Program-made: the position numbers and the translations under genes
Origin: Lysinibacillus parviboronicapiens
GTDB lineage: Bacteria > Bacillota > Bacilli > Bacillales_A > Planococcaceae
DNA length: 64,000 bases
NCBI RefSeq assembly: GCF_003049575.1
Contig: NZ_PYWI01000001.1
Coordinates: 460,106 to 524,105, forward strand
Direction of reading: 5' to 3'
Shown: positions 45,654-53,353 of the stretch, in pieces
Layout: the number at the start of each line of letters is the position of its first letter
Position numbering within the stretch: the first letter of the stretch is position 1
The notes under the pieces: model-generated
Databases searched by the model: none
What the model was told of the DNA's origin: nothing
The model's input: the letters and a program-made list of their open reading frames with translations, nothing else

Positions 45654-47042
45654 TTATTTCATAATGGTACGGACAAGTTTCACCTTTTGTTTATAAGGTG
45701 GGAACAGAACATTCGTTTCGAGCTTCGATGATTTCTTCAAGATGGATTTTGGATGTGTAAAGTTTTCAAAGCTTGCCTTACCATGATAGGCTTTTACTCC
45801 TGAAGGACCAACGCCGCCAAACGGCAAATGTAGATTTCCGACATGTGTAATTGTATCGTTTATACAGCCGCCTCCAAACGGTAGCTCTTCTAAAAAATAT
45901 TGAATGGCTTTTTCATGTTCCGAGAAAAAATATGCAGCTAATGGCTTTGGTAATTGCCGAATTTGATGGATAGCAAGTCGCAAATCATCATATACCATAA
46001 CTGGTAAAATCGGTCCAAATAGTTCATCTTGCATCGAAGGGCTTGACCATTTTACCTGTTCAATAATCGTAGGCTCAATATATAAATCATCGCGATCTGA
46101 TCGACCGCCGTATGTTATCACATCACGCTCTTCCACTAAAATTTGGTGCAGGCGATCAAATTGTCTCATACTCACAATGCGACCGTAATCAGGACTTTTC
46201 AAAGCATTTTTTCCATAATAAGAACGAATTGTATCTTTTAATAATTTTATAAATTTTTCATAGACATCCTTATGAACAAGCACATAATCTGGAGCTACAC
46301 AAGTTTGACCCGTATTTGTAAATTTACCCCATGCTATTCTTTTTGCAGCTACTTCTAAATTAGCTGTTTGATCCACTATCGCTGGGCTCTTTCCACCAAG
46401 CTCAAGTGCAATTGGCGTTAAACGTTCAGCTGCTGCTCTTGCTACTACTTTCCCAACTGCTACGCTTCCGGTAAAAAAGATATAATCAAAGGAGGCATGA
46501 ATAAGTGCTGTTACTTCTTCCTTTTCACCTTCCACAACACGAATATAAGAGGAATCAAATGTTTCCTCGATTATTTTTTTTATCATTACTGCTGTATGCA
46601 CCGATGTTTCAGATGGTTTTACGATGGCCGTATTCCCGCCAATGATCGCGCCAATTAATGGCTCCATCACGAGTTGAAATGGATAATTAAAAGGTCCAAT
46701 AATTAATGTAACACCATATGGTTCTCGAACAATGAAACTTTTCCCCATCTGATACTGAATTGGGGTTTTTACAGCTTCCGGCTTCATCCATTCTTCCACA
46801 TGCTTCACCATATATGAAATGCTATCGAGAACAATACCAACCTCTGTTGCATATGCCTCAAACTCACTTTTTCGTAAATCTAAATACAAAGCATTCAATA
46901 CATCTTTTTCATATTTTAAAATGGTTTTCTTTAATTTCATTAATTGATCTTTTCGAAACTTTGCTTCTTTTGTCGCGCGTGAGAAGTAAAATGTGCGTTG
47001 CTCTGCAATCATATTTTCAACATCTTGTGTTGTAAAATTCAT
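45654..47042 (-). CDS. Aldehyde dehydrogenase (class 3 type)
   Basis: 462 residues, the short class 3 length. Motifs: GPFNYPFQLVMEPLIGAIIGGN, FFTGSVAVGK, the general-base glutamate in ALELGGKSPAIVD, and the catalytic cysteine in FTNTGQTCVAPDYV. The hydrophobic-basic C-terminus (PPYKQKVKLVRTIMK) may touch the membrane as in fatty aldehyde dehydrogenases. The start at 47042 follows AAAGGGG. Confidence 0.92.
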   Translation of the reverse strand: MNFTTQDVENMIAEQRTFYFSRATKEAKFRKDQLMKLKKTILKYEKDVLNALYLDLRKSEFEAYATEVGIVLDSISYMVKHVEEWMKPEAVKTPIQYQMGKSFIVREPYGVTLIIGPFNYPFQLVMEPLIGAIIGGNTAIVKPSETSVHTAVMIKKIIEETFDSSYIRVVEGEKEEVTALIHASFDYIFFTGSVAVGKVVARAAAERLTPIALELGGKSPAIVDQTANLEVAAKRIAWGKFTNTGQTCVAPDYVLVHKDVYEKFIKLLKDTIRSYYGKNALKSPDYGRIVSMRQFDRLHQILVEERDVITYGGRSDRDDLYIEPTIIEQVKWSSPSMQDELFGPILPVMVYDDLRLAIHQIRQLPKPLAAYFFSEHEKAIQYFLEELPFGGGCINDTITHVGNLHLPFGGVGPSGVKAYHGKASFENFTHPKSILKKSSKLETNVLFPPYKQKVKLVRTIMK

Positions 47043-47265
47043 AAAAAACACCCCTTTTTTTTATAATGGCATACATAGTTTTGTCTTTTTGAAACAAACT
47101 ATCATTGTCTATACGATACAACATCGAAGAGCAAAATTCCTCTTTTGGCAATGGGTGATGTTGGTGTAAAAATTTAAAAATGAAGTTGTGTAAGGTATGT
47201 TTTACTTTTTTTGATCTCGGGAAATATACAATTACATATGATGAATTGAAACGGGGGCGTAGATA

Positions 47266-47430
47266 ATGTCAACAACAACAGGAACATGGTGGGAATCAAT
47301 TTTTTCAGGACCATTAGCGCATGGTATTTGTGAGGAGAAAATCTCGTTATTACAAGATGAAGCTTTCTTATACCTTTCTACAACAACGTTGGACAAGGAA
47401 ACCTTACTGGATGAACCTGAAACAAATTAA
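47266..47430 (+). CDS. Small protein of 54 residues, unknown
   Basis: The ATG is preceded by GGGGGCG and the frame encodes MSTTTGTWWESIFSGPLAHG and a polar, acidic tail ending DEPETN. No family is recognised. A perfect nine-base terminator stem starts only a few bases after the stop, so the small frame is neatly framed as its own transcription unit. It contains WW and one Cys and has no clear membrane span. Confidence 0.6.
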   Translation: MSTTTGTWWESIFSGPLAHGICEEKISLLQDEAFLYLSTTTLDKETLLDEPETN

Positions 47431-47432
47431 TA

Positions 47433-47477
47433 GTAAGCGCATCATGGATAATTTTTCCTATGATGCGCTACTTTTTT
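47433..47477 (+). terminator. Terminator after the 54-residue gene
   Basis: GCGCATCAT pairs with ATGATGCGC and is followed by TACTTTTTT. Confidence 0.85.
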
Positions 47478-47534
47478 ATTTCACAGACATGATCCAATAG
47501 ATACATGTTTATGGATATGTTAGACACACTTTTG

Positions 47535-48068
47535 CTAATTAACGGTAGCAATCTGCTGTAACTTGTGCAATTCTACTTCTAGACGTTTAATAGCGTCTTC
47601 CTCAATTGCAAAGCCTCCGTCTTCTAGTCGAATAATTTGTCTGTCAACAATGTAGACAGAATGTGCAATATCTGTAGCTCCTAATACGGCTAAAACCGGC
47701 TTAAGGGCGTATTCCAAAGCAAGCAAATGTCCAATTGACCCACCAACTGCTATGGGTAAAATCGTTTTACCTTCCAACGCTTTTTGAGGCAATAAATCTA
47801 AATAAGTTTTTAGAATACCCGTGTAAGAGGCTTTATATATCGGCGTTAAAATCACGACAATATCTGCTTCCTCTACTTGTTTATTTTCCGCTTTAATCGC
47901 CTCACTAGCAAAATTGGCCTTAATTAAATCTGCTGTCGGTAATTCATGCACATAATTGGCATGTATCGCTACTCTTTGTGCCTTGAAAAAACGCTCTACC
48001 TTTTCATGTATCGCTGTAACACGTGAATCTCTTGTATTGCTACCATTAATAATGACTACTTTTGTCAC
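47535..48068 (-). CDS. NADPH-dependent FMN reductase (SsuE-like)
   Basis: 177 residues. The flavodoxin-fold phosphate loop INGSNTRDSRV near the N-terminus, VVILTPIYKASYTGILKTYLDLLP and PIAVGGSIGHLLALEYALKPVL match SsuE-type reductases that supply reduced FMN to two-component monooxygenases. The GTG start at 48068 follows GGGAG; upstream in-frame codons have no site. It is the last gene of an operon whose first gene is a flavin-dependent monooxygenase, so it is probably its reductase partner. Confidence 0.88.
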   Translation of the reverse strand: MTKVVIINGSNTRDSRVTAIHEKVERFFKAQRVAIHANYVHELPTADLIKANFASEAIKAENKQVEEADIVVILTPIYKASYTGILKTYLDLLPQKALEGKTILPIAVGGSIGHLLALEYALKPVLAVLGATDIAHSVYIVDRQIIRLEDGGFAIEEDAIKRLEVELHKLQQIATVN

Positions 48069-48170
48069 TTTAGCCACTCCCTTTGTATTTAAGTTTGTTG
48101 TTTTCCTTGTCTTCCCCAATGCCAAAAATATTTACTTGATTGTTGATGGCATTGTCTTTAAAAGTCATCT

Positions 48171-48962
48171 TTACATGCTTTGGAATGATTTTTCATACTG
48201 CTGTAATGTTGCATATTGCTCTATTAGTTCCCTCGAAAAATCATCCACAATACTGAATTTTGGTCTATGCGGCAAAGAATCTCCCACAGGACAATAGAAG
48301 TCACCGATTTGACAAGCTTCAGCTGGGCAAAGCTCAAAACCATCTGATGTATCTACACGAACAGCATATAAAAATTTGCCTCCAACAAATTCACAACGAG
48401 TAATGTAGGGCTCAGGCGCCTTTATATATTGCTGTACTAGCGTGATACCATCTACGTGCGGTTCAAACGTAGAACTATGCGCATAAGCTTCTAGTGCTTC
48501 TACTGAATGAAACAACTGTACCCCAAGCCCTTTACCTGCACGATTATGCTTTGTAATGAACGATGTTGTACCAATTTTTTCAGCCGCTGCTACGAGCTGA
48601 TTTTTACCGACGGTTGCAATCGTTTTCGGCGTTTGAATACCTGCAGCTTCAAGCGCTGTATATTGATGAATTTTACTAATTTCTAATCGTAACGCGCGAC
48701 TACCGTTAATAACTGTTCGACCATGGAATTCTAGCCAAGCAAGAAGTGCTGCTGTTAATTCAGGTGCATAAGTGTGTCCCCGAGTATGTGATGAGGTACT
48801 CATACGACTATAAAATATGCCTTTTGGCGGCTCTTCTGACAAATCGACGAAACCTTCTGCAAGATGCCATGTCTCATAAGGAAGATTTTGCTCCTTTAAA
48901 CGCTTAACTAAATGCATTGTCCATGCATCATTTTCATGGAGTATATAAATTTTGGCCGTCAT
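48171..48962 (-). CDS. RimK-like ATP-grasp protein, C-terminally truncated
   Basis: 263 residues. The ATP-grasp core is recognisable: GSRALRLEISKIHQYTALEAAGIQTPKTI, the ATP-binding lysine in FITKHNRAGKGLGV, and LVQQYIKAPEPYITRCEFVGGKF. The chain stops after LIEQYATLQQYEKS, just before the segment that should carry the metal-binding glutamate and asparagine. ATP-grasp ligases of this size class need that segment, so the product is probably inactive. It lies between the monooxygenase and FMN reductase genes. The natural substrate is unknown. Confidence 0.75.
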   Translation of the reverse strand: MTAKIYILHENDAWTMHLVKRLKEQNLPYETWHLAEGFVDLSEEPPKGIFYSRMSTSSHTRGHTYAPELTAALLAWLEFHGRTVINGSRALRLEISKIHQYTALEAAGIQTPKTIATVGKNQLVAAAEKIGTTSFITKHNRAGKGLGVQLFHSVEALEAYAHSSTFEPHVDGITLVQQYIKAPEPYITRCEFVGGKFLYAVRVDTSDGFELCPAEACQIGDFYCPVGDSLPHRPKFSIVDDFSRELIEQYATLQQYEKSFQSM

Positions 48963-48973
48963 ATTGTCGCTCC

Positions 48974-50020
48974 TTACTGTAAGATCGCTGTTTTGCTTTT
49001 TATTAAAGGCATAACATCCCTTGCAAAACGTTCCATTTCCTCTAACTGTGGTGAAAATTGTAGTAACAGTAAGTTAACGCCCACAGCCTCATACGCTAAA
49101 ATTCACTCAGCGACTTGCTGTGGTGTACCAACTAAATTTGGCCGTAAGCCCCTGTTGGATACTGAGTAATCCTGTAAAGTAATTTCCTGTTCCAGTTTTG
49201 ATTTACTTGTAAAATCGCCAAAGCCTACATAGCCTGCCGTATTTTGTACATTGGTAATTCGTGCTAGCTCAGCCTGTGCTTCTTTCTCTGTATCACGAAC
49301 AATGACATATGCCGCCATTCCAAATGTTGCAAATGATGCTTTCCCTGCAGACTCTCGGCGTGTTATCATATCTTTTATTTTTTCAGCTACCTCACCGACT
49401 GTACCACCATGCATTACATAGGCATCACATTGATTTATAATTGCCTGCTTGCCGCGTTCACTTTCGCCTCCTGCATACAGTTTTGGAAATGGTTTTTGCA
49501 CTGGTTTTGGCGCTAAATGTGCATTTTCTAGGTTGTAATAATTACCGTTATAACTAAATGATTGTTCTGTCCATAAACCCTTTAAAATAGTGACAAACTC
49601 CTCTGTGCGATCATAACGTTCACCATGCTCTGTAAAAAAACCACCGTATTGCTTCGCCTCTTGTTCCCACCAAGCTGACACAATATTTAATGTAAAACGA
49701 CCTCTGGCGATGTGATCGATATTTGCAGCCATTTTTGCTGTTACAGCTGGATTATGACAACTATGTCGAACTGCCGCTAATATTTCTACCTTTTCAGTAA
49801 TTGCTGCCAGTGCTGCAGCTGTTGACCATGCTTCAAGTGCATCTGCATCAATACCTTTAATATCATTGAGGTATAACTCTGCAATTAAAGTTACATCAAA
49901 ACCAAGCTTTTCACCTGTTTGTATTACTTGTTTTGCATCATCAAATGTTGCCGGCATATGTTCATTTTCTACATTGCGTAACCATCCGCCAAAAATCGGT
50001 AGCCAAAATCCTAGCTTCAT
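48974..50020 (-). pseudogene. LLM-class flavin monooxygenase gene with in-frame TGA
   Basis: The open part (residues 1-305) is a luciferase-like alkanesulfonate or dimethylsulfone monooxygenase: LGFWLPIFGGW at the start, AAVRHSCHNPAVTAKMAANID, FTLNIVSAWWEQEAKQYGG and PKLYAGGESERGKQ. A TGA at 49103-49105 interrupts it after GTPQQVAE. The same frame then continues for 42 codons (ILAYEAVGVNLLLLQFSPQL ...) to a TAA, which is the normal family C-terminus. An arginine codon CGA mutated to TGA fits. The truncated 305-residue product may be made. The start follows AAAGGAGG. Confidence 0.82.
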
Positions 50021-50043
50021 TGTTTTTCTTTCCTCCTTTACCT

Positions 50044-50104
50044 AAAAAAGAGGCATCTATTTTATACATAGAGGGGAATTCCCTGTATAAAATAGATGCC
50101 TCTA
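50044..50104 (-). terminator. 20-base perfect terminator hairpin in the monooxygenase leader
   Basis: AGAGGCATCTATTTTATACA pairs exactly with its complement across a 15-base loop, and the minus strand continues with six T. It lies between the predicted transcription start and the monooxygenase ribosome-binding site, so it should end most transcripts unless prevented: an attenuator arrangement. Confidence 0.85.
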
Positions 50105-50157
50105 GATGACTAGTCAGCCTGTTTCGTTACGCTAAAACCAAGTAATCTTATAAACTT

Positions 50158-50185
50158 AATTTATCACAATATCCTACAAAGTCAA
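50158..50185 (-). promoter_or_regulatory. Promoter of the monooxygenase operon
   Basis: On the minus strand TTGACT (50180-50185) and TAAATT (50158-50163) are 16 bases apart. Transcription would start near 50151, giving about 50 bases of leader before the terminator hairpin. A perfect palindrome TGACTAGTCA lies in that leader at 50107-50116. Confidence 0.55.
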
Positions 50186-50296
50186 TAGGTATTCATGATA
50201 TTTTAAAGGATGTAAGATAAATTATCATTTCATAAAATAAAAAAGAGGCCGCCACCAAAGTCATTCACAGCTGACCTTTTGAACAATCTCTTGTTT

Positions 50297-51634
50297 TTAT
50301 TGATGAATTGCCTTTCTAAATACAGCTTTCGCTGCATCATCGATATGCTCAGATACCGTTGGATGCGGGAAGATCATTTCAGCTAAGTTTCGTGCTGAAC
50401 CACCTGCATGCTTCGTAGCTAAAATGGCATTCAGCATTTCTGTTGCTCCATCTGCAACTACACATGCACCAAGAATTTGCCCATTTTCTTGTGTTGCAAT
50501 TAGCTTTACAAAACCTTCGTTATTGCCTTCCATCAATGCTTTCGGATTTGTCTGAATCGGCATTTTTGTTACCGTGTATTCTCCTTCAACTTGCTGTTCT
50601 AGCAAACCAAATGTGGCGATTTCAGGATGTGTATAAACACAACGTGGGATTAATGCTTGGTCAATCAATGCAGGTCTGTTTCCTAAAATATGCTCAATAA
50701 CATGAATGCCTTCCGCACTCGCAGCATGTGCTAGCTGATAACCACCCACTAAATCTCCAATTGCGTAAATATGCCGCTGACTCGTCTCAAGATGCTCATT
50801 TACAGCAATTAATCGCCCATCAAATTCAAGTGCTAACTGCTGGGCGATATCTGTATTTGGACGACGCCCTGTGGCAAATAATAAATTTTCGTATGTATAG
50901 ATTCCTTTAGACGTGTGAATTTCATTGCCTTCAACATGCTCAAATTGAAAATCTGTCACAAGCTTAATACCAAGCTTTTTCATCTTTTCACGAATAATTG
51001 GTCGTGCATCCGATTCTTCCGTTTGTAAAATATCTGCGCTATGATTCAGCATTGTTACTTGCGTTCCGAGTGGTGCCAAGCTAAATGCCATTTCTACTGC
51101 GATTACACCTCCACCGATAATGGTTAATTGCTTAGGTAACTCTTTCATATCAAAAAAGGTATCTGTCGTATAATATGTTGAGGAATCTAAGCCTTCCAAC
51201 GGTGGTACAAAAGGTTTACTGCCTGTTGCTAAAATAACATCATGAGCTGCAAACGTCTCTGCTCCAACCGTTACCGTTAAATCCTTCGCAACAGTTGCCT
51301 CGCCGCGATAAAATGTAATATCATTACTCGCAATGAAACGCTCTATATTCGCTAGTAGTTCACCAATGATAATATCTTTGCGTTGCATTAAACGCGCAAA
51401 ATTCACATTCACCGTAGTTGTTTCAATACCCCAATCATTGCCGCGCTTTATTTCTTGCACTAGCTTACTATGCTCTAATAAAATTTTGGACGGAATACAG
51501 CCAACATTATAGCAAGCCCCTCCCACTTTACCACGTTCAACTAAAGCGACCTTCATGCCACTTTTTGCTGCATGAATGGCTGCTACATATCCCCCTGGAC
51601 CTGCGCCAATAATTGCTATATAAAACTTTTCCAC
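50297..51634 (-). CDS. Dihydrolipoyl dehydrogenase (class I disulfide reductase)
   Basis: 445 residues. FAD motif IIGAGPGGYVAAIHAAKSG, redox disulfide GACYNVGCIPSK, NAD motif IIGGGVIAVEMAFSLAPLG, YAIGDLVGGYQLAHAA, and the C-terminal catalytic HPTVSEHIDDAAKAV. It oxidises dihydrolipoamide with NAD. No 2-oxoacid dehydrogenase genes adjoin it, so it is a stand-alone copy whose complex is unknown; another low-molecular-weight disulfide substrate is possible. The GTG start at 51634 follows GAGGTG. Confidence 0.88.
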   Translation of the reverse strand: MEKFYIAIIGAGPGGYVAAIHAAKSGMKVALVERGKVGGACYNVGCIPSKILLEHSKLVQEIKRGNDWGIETTTVNVNFARLMQRKDIIIGELLANIERFIASNDITFYRGEATVAKDLTVTVGAETFAAHDVILATGSKPFVPPLEGLDSSTYYTTDTFFDMKELPKQLTIIGGGVIAVEMAFSLAPLGTQVTMLNHSADILQTEESDARPIIREKMKKLGIKLVTDFQFEHVEGNEIHTSKGIYTYENLLFATGRRPNTDIAQQLALEFDGRLIAVNEHLETSQRHIYAIGDLVGGYQLAHAASAEGIHVIEHILGNRPALIDQALIPRCVYTHPEIATFGLLEQQVEGEYTVTKMPIQTNPKALMEGNNEGFVKLIATQENGQILGACVVADGATEMLNAILATKHAGGSARNLAEMIFPHPTVSEHIDDAAKAVFRKAIHQ

Positions 51635-51830
51635 TAAATTCACCTCATCTCTCACCTTAACATTTCCAAAATTTCAATGCAATGGGATGCCATTTGTATG
51701 ACTACCTCTTTTAGATTGTCTAAAGCAAACACTACATTGATTAGTCTCCAAAATGGCATTATCTTTGCATTGGTCATGCAGATTTTGTAAGAATCTAGCG
51801 ACCACTAACAAGGTTACAATCCAGTAGCAC

Positions 51831-51875
51831 AAGAAAAGTCTCTCATCACCTTTGAAAAAGACGAATAAGAGACTT
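51831..51875 (-). terminator. Terminator after the deacetylase gene
   Basis: AAGTCTCT pairs with AGAGACTT, followed on the minus strand by TTTTCTTG. Confidence 0.7.
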
Positions 51876-51887
51876 CTCCTTTCTGGT

Positions 51888-53084
51888 TTATCGATTAAAA
51901 TTAATCCAAAAAACCTCTTTACTTCCGTTCTGCTTTAACATAATTATCTTTACAGAGTAGCCACCAGCTTCGTAATTTGTTACATTCTCTTCTGTTGACA
52001 TGACCCTTGTATTGTTACTCGCTTTTACAAGATAACTGCCAAAATTACGCTGTAGTTGGCGTTCACCCTTCACCATTTTATAGAGCTCAAATCGAGTTTC
52101 TTGTGCCTGAAGTGTACTATTCTTCATATCACTCTTCAACCATGCTTTCAGTGCTACTTTGTCGGCTGTTACTTGTGCTTCGACTTGAATATCGCGATTT
52201 TTATAATGTTGCTCTGCCTGTTTCTGATATTTTTCTAAAATCCTTTTTAAGTCTTGTGCACTTACACGATTACTAGAATCAATTCTTTTAATATGGACGG
52301 TTCCATCACCGAACATATTAAAACCACCCTGTGTTGAATAGTCGATTTGATAACCAGCAGCCTTAATTGCTTGCTCAGCCACTCGATCATATACACCATA
52401 TGGGTAGGCAAAGGATGTAGGGGCCTTCCCTGTATGTTTCTCTATTAATTGATGCGCTTTTGTCACGTCCTCAAGGATGTAACGTCGACGTTCATCATTT
52501 GTTAGCGACTTGCCCTCTTTCGTTTGATTTAGAATCATAGCCTCGTGCTTTGGCGCATCATTTTTGCCACGCCAATGTAAATCATATGTATGATTACCTA
52601 TTTGAATAATCGATGAGTCGGACATTTCCTTTATTTGTTGCCAGTTCAACATGGGTACGCCTTTTCTTAAGCCCGTTTCCACATCATTCACAATCACGAA
52701 TAATGTTGCTTGCATGCCCATCTCCTTTAAAATAGGGTAAGCTATCGTATATACACTTTCATAGCCATCATCAATCGTTAAAAATACTGATTTTTCAGGA
52801 ATGCGTCCATGCCCCTGTAAATAAGCAATTAGTTGCGCTTCAGTAATGGTCGTATAGCCACTGTCCTTTAGCATTTGTAACTGCTCACGAAATAACTTTG
52901 CTGTAATATTAATGTTGGCAATTTCTTTGTAATCGCCAAACGAATGATAGTTAATGACCGTAACACCCTTAGCATTACTATATTCATAAAAATTTGTCGA
53001 TTTGGCTGCGAGAGCCTGATCAGATATGGCTACAAAAAAGAAGAGCGCTGCCATATAAAAAAATACTTTCCTAACGCATTGCAT
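51888..53084 (-). CDS. Secreted polysaccharide deacetylase (PgaB/IcaB-like)
   Basis: 398 residues. An N-terminal signal peptide (about 1-26, ending QALAA) precedes a NodB domain with FLTIDDGYESV (metal aspartate), GNHTYDLHW (metal histidines) and SFAYPYGVYD. The HTYDLH spacing is the one seen in IcaB/PgaB-type deacetylases of poly-N-acetylglucosamine. A C-terminal domain of about 130 residues of unknown fold follows. No pga/ica synthesis genes are adjacent, so the substrate could also be peptidoglycan or another glycan. Ribosome-binding site AAAGGGA. Confidence 0.87.
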   Translation of the reverse strand: MQCVRKVFFYMAALFFFVAISDQALAAKSTNFYEYSNAKGVTVINYHSFGDYKEIANINITAKLFREQLQMLKDSGYTTITEAQLIAYLQGHGRIPEKSVFLTIDDGYESVYTIAYPILKEMGMQATLFVIVNDVETGLRKGVPMLNWQQIKEMSDSSIIQIGNHTYDLHWRGKNDAPKHEAMILNQTKEGKSLTNDERRRYILEDVTKAHQLIEKHTGKAPTSFAYPYGVYDRVAEQAIKAAGYQIDYSTQGGFNMFGDGTVHIKRIDSSNRVSAQDLKRILEKYQKQAEQHYKNRDIQVEAQVTADKVALKAWLKSDMKNSTLQAQETRFELYKMVKGERQLQRNFGSYLVKASNNTRVMSTEENVTNYEAGGYSVKIIMLKQNGSKEVFWINFNR

Positions 53085-53194
53085 AATATTGGTCCCTTTC
53101 TCAAAATATAGTCAATACAAGTATATACGAAATGGGTAGAGACTCATAGGGAAGATTTACTATCCTATTATTTTGGTGAAATCGTAGTCATTAT

Positions 53195-53228
53195 AAAAGG
53201 GACTGTTCAGTGTCGAATAGTCCCTTTT
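53195..53228. terminator. Terminator after katE
   Basis: AAAAGGGACT pairs with AGTCCCTTTT, with an inner TTC/GAA extension. T-runs are present on both strands. Confidence 0.85.
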
Positions 53229-53353
53229 ATATTATCTCTGATACCTTATAACATCATCCACATCAAATAATAGGACCAGACATTATATCACTGCTAGAAA
53301 CATTATTTTCGTCGTAACTTTTTTTAAAATGAAGCATTTAACGTCATAAAGAG

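Noticed and set aside
50044..50163. S-box (SAM) or T-box riboswitch
   Set aside because: Neither the S-box GATGAAA-type core nor the T-box GGGTGG-ACCGCG sequence is present.
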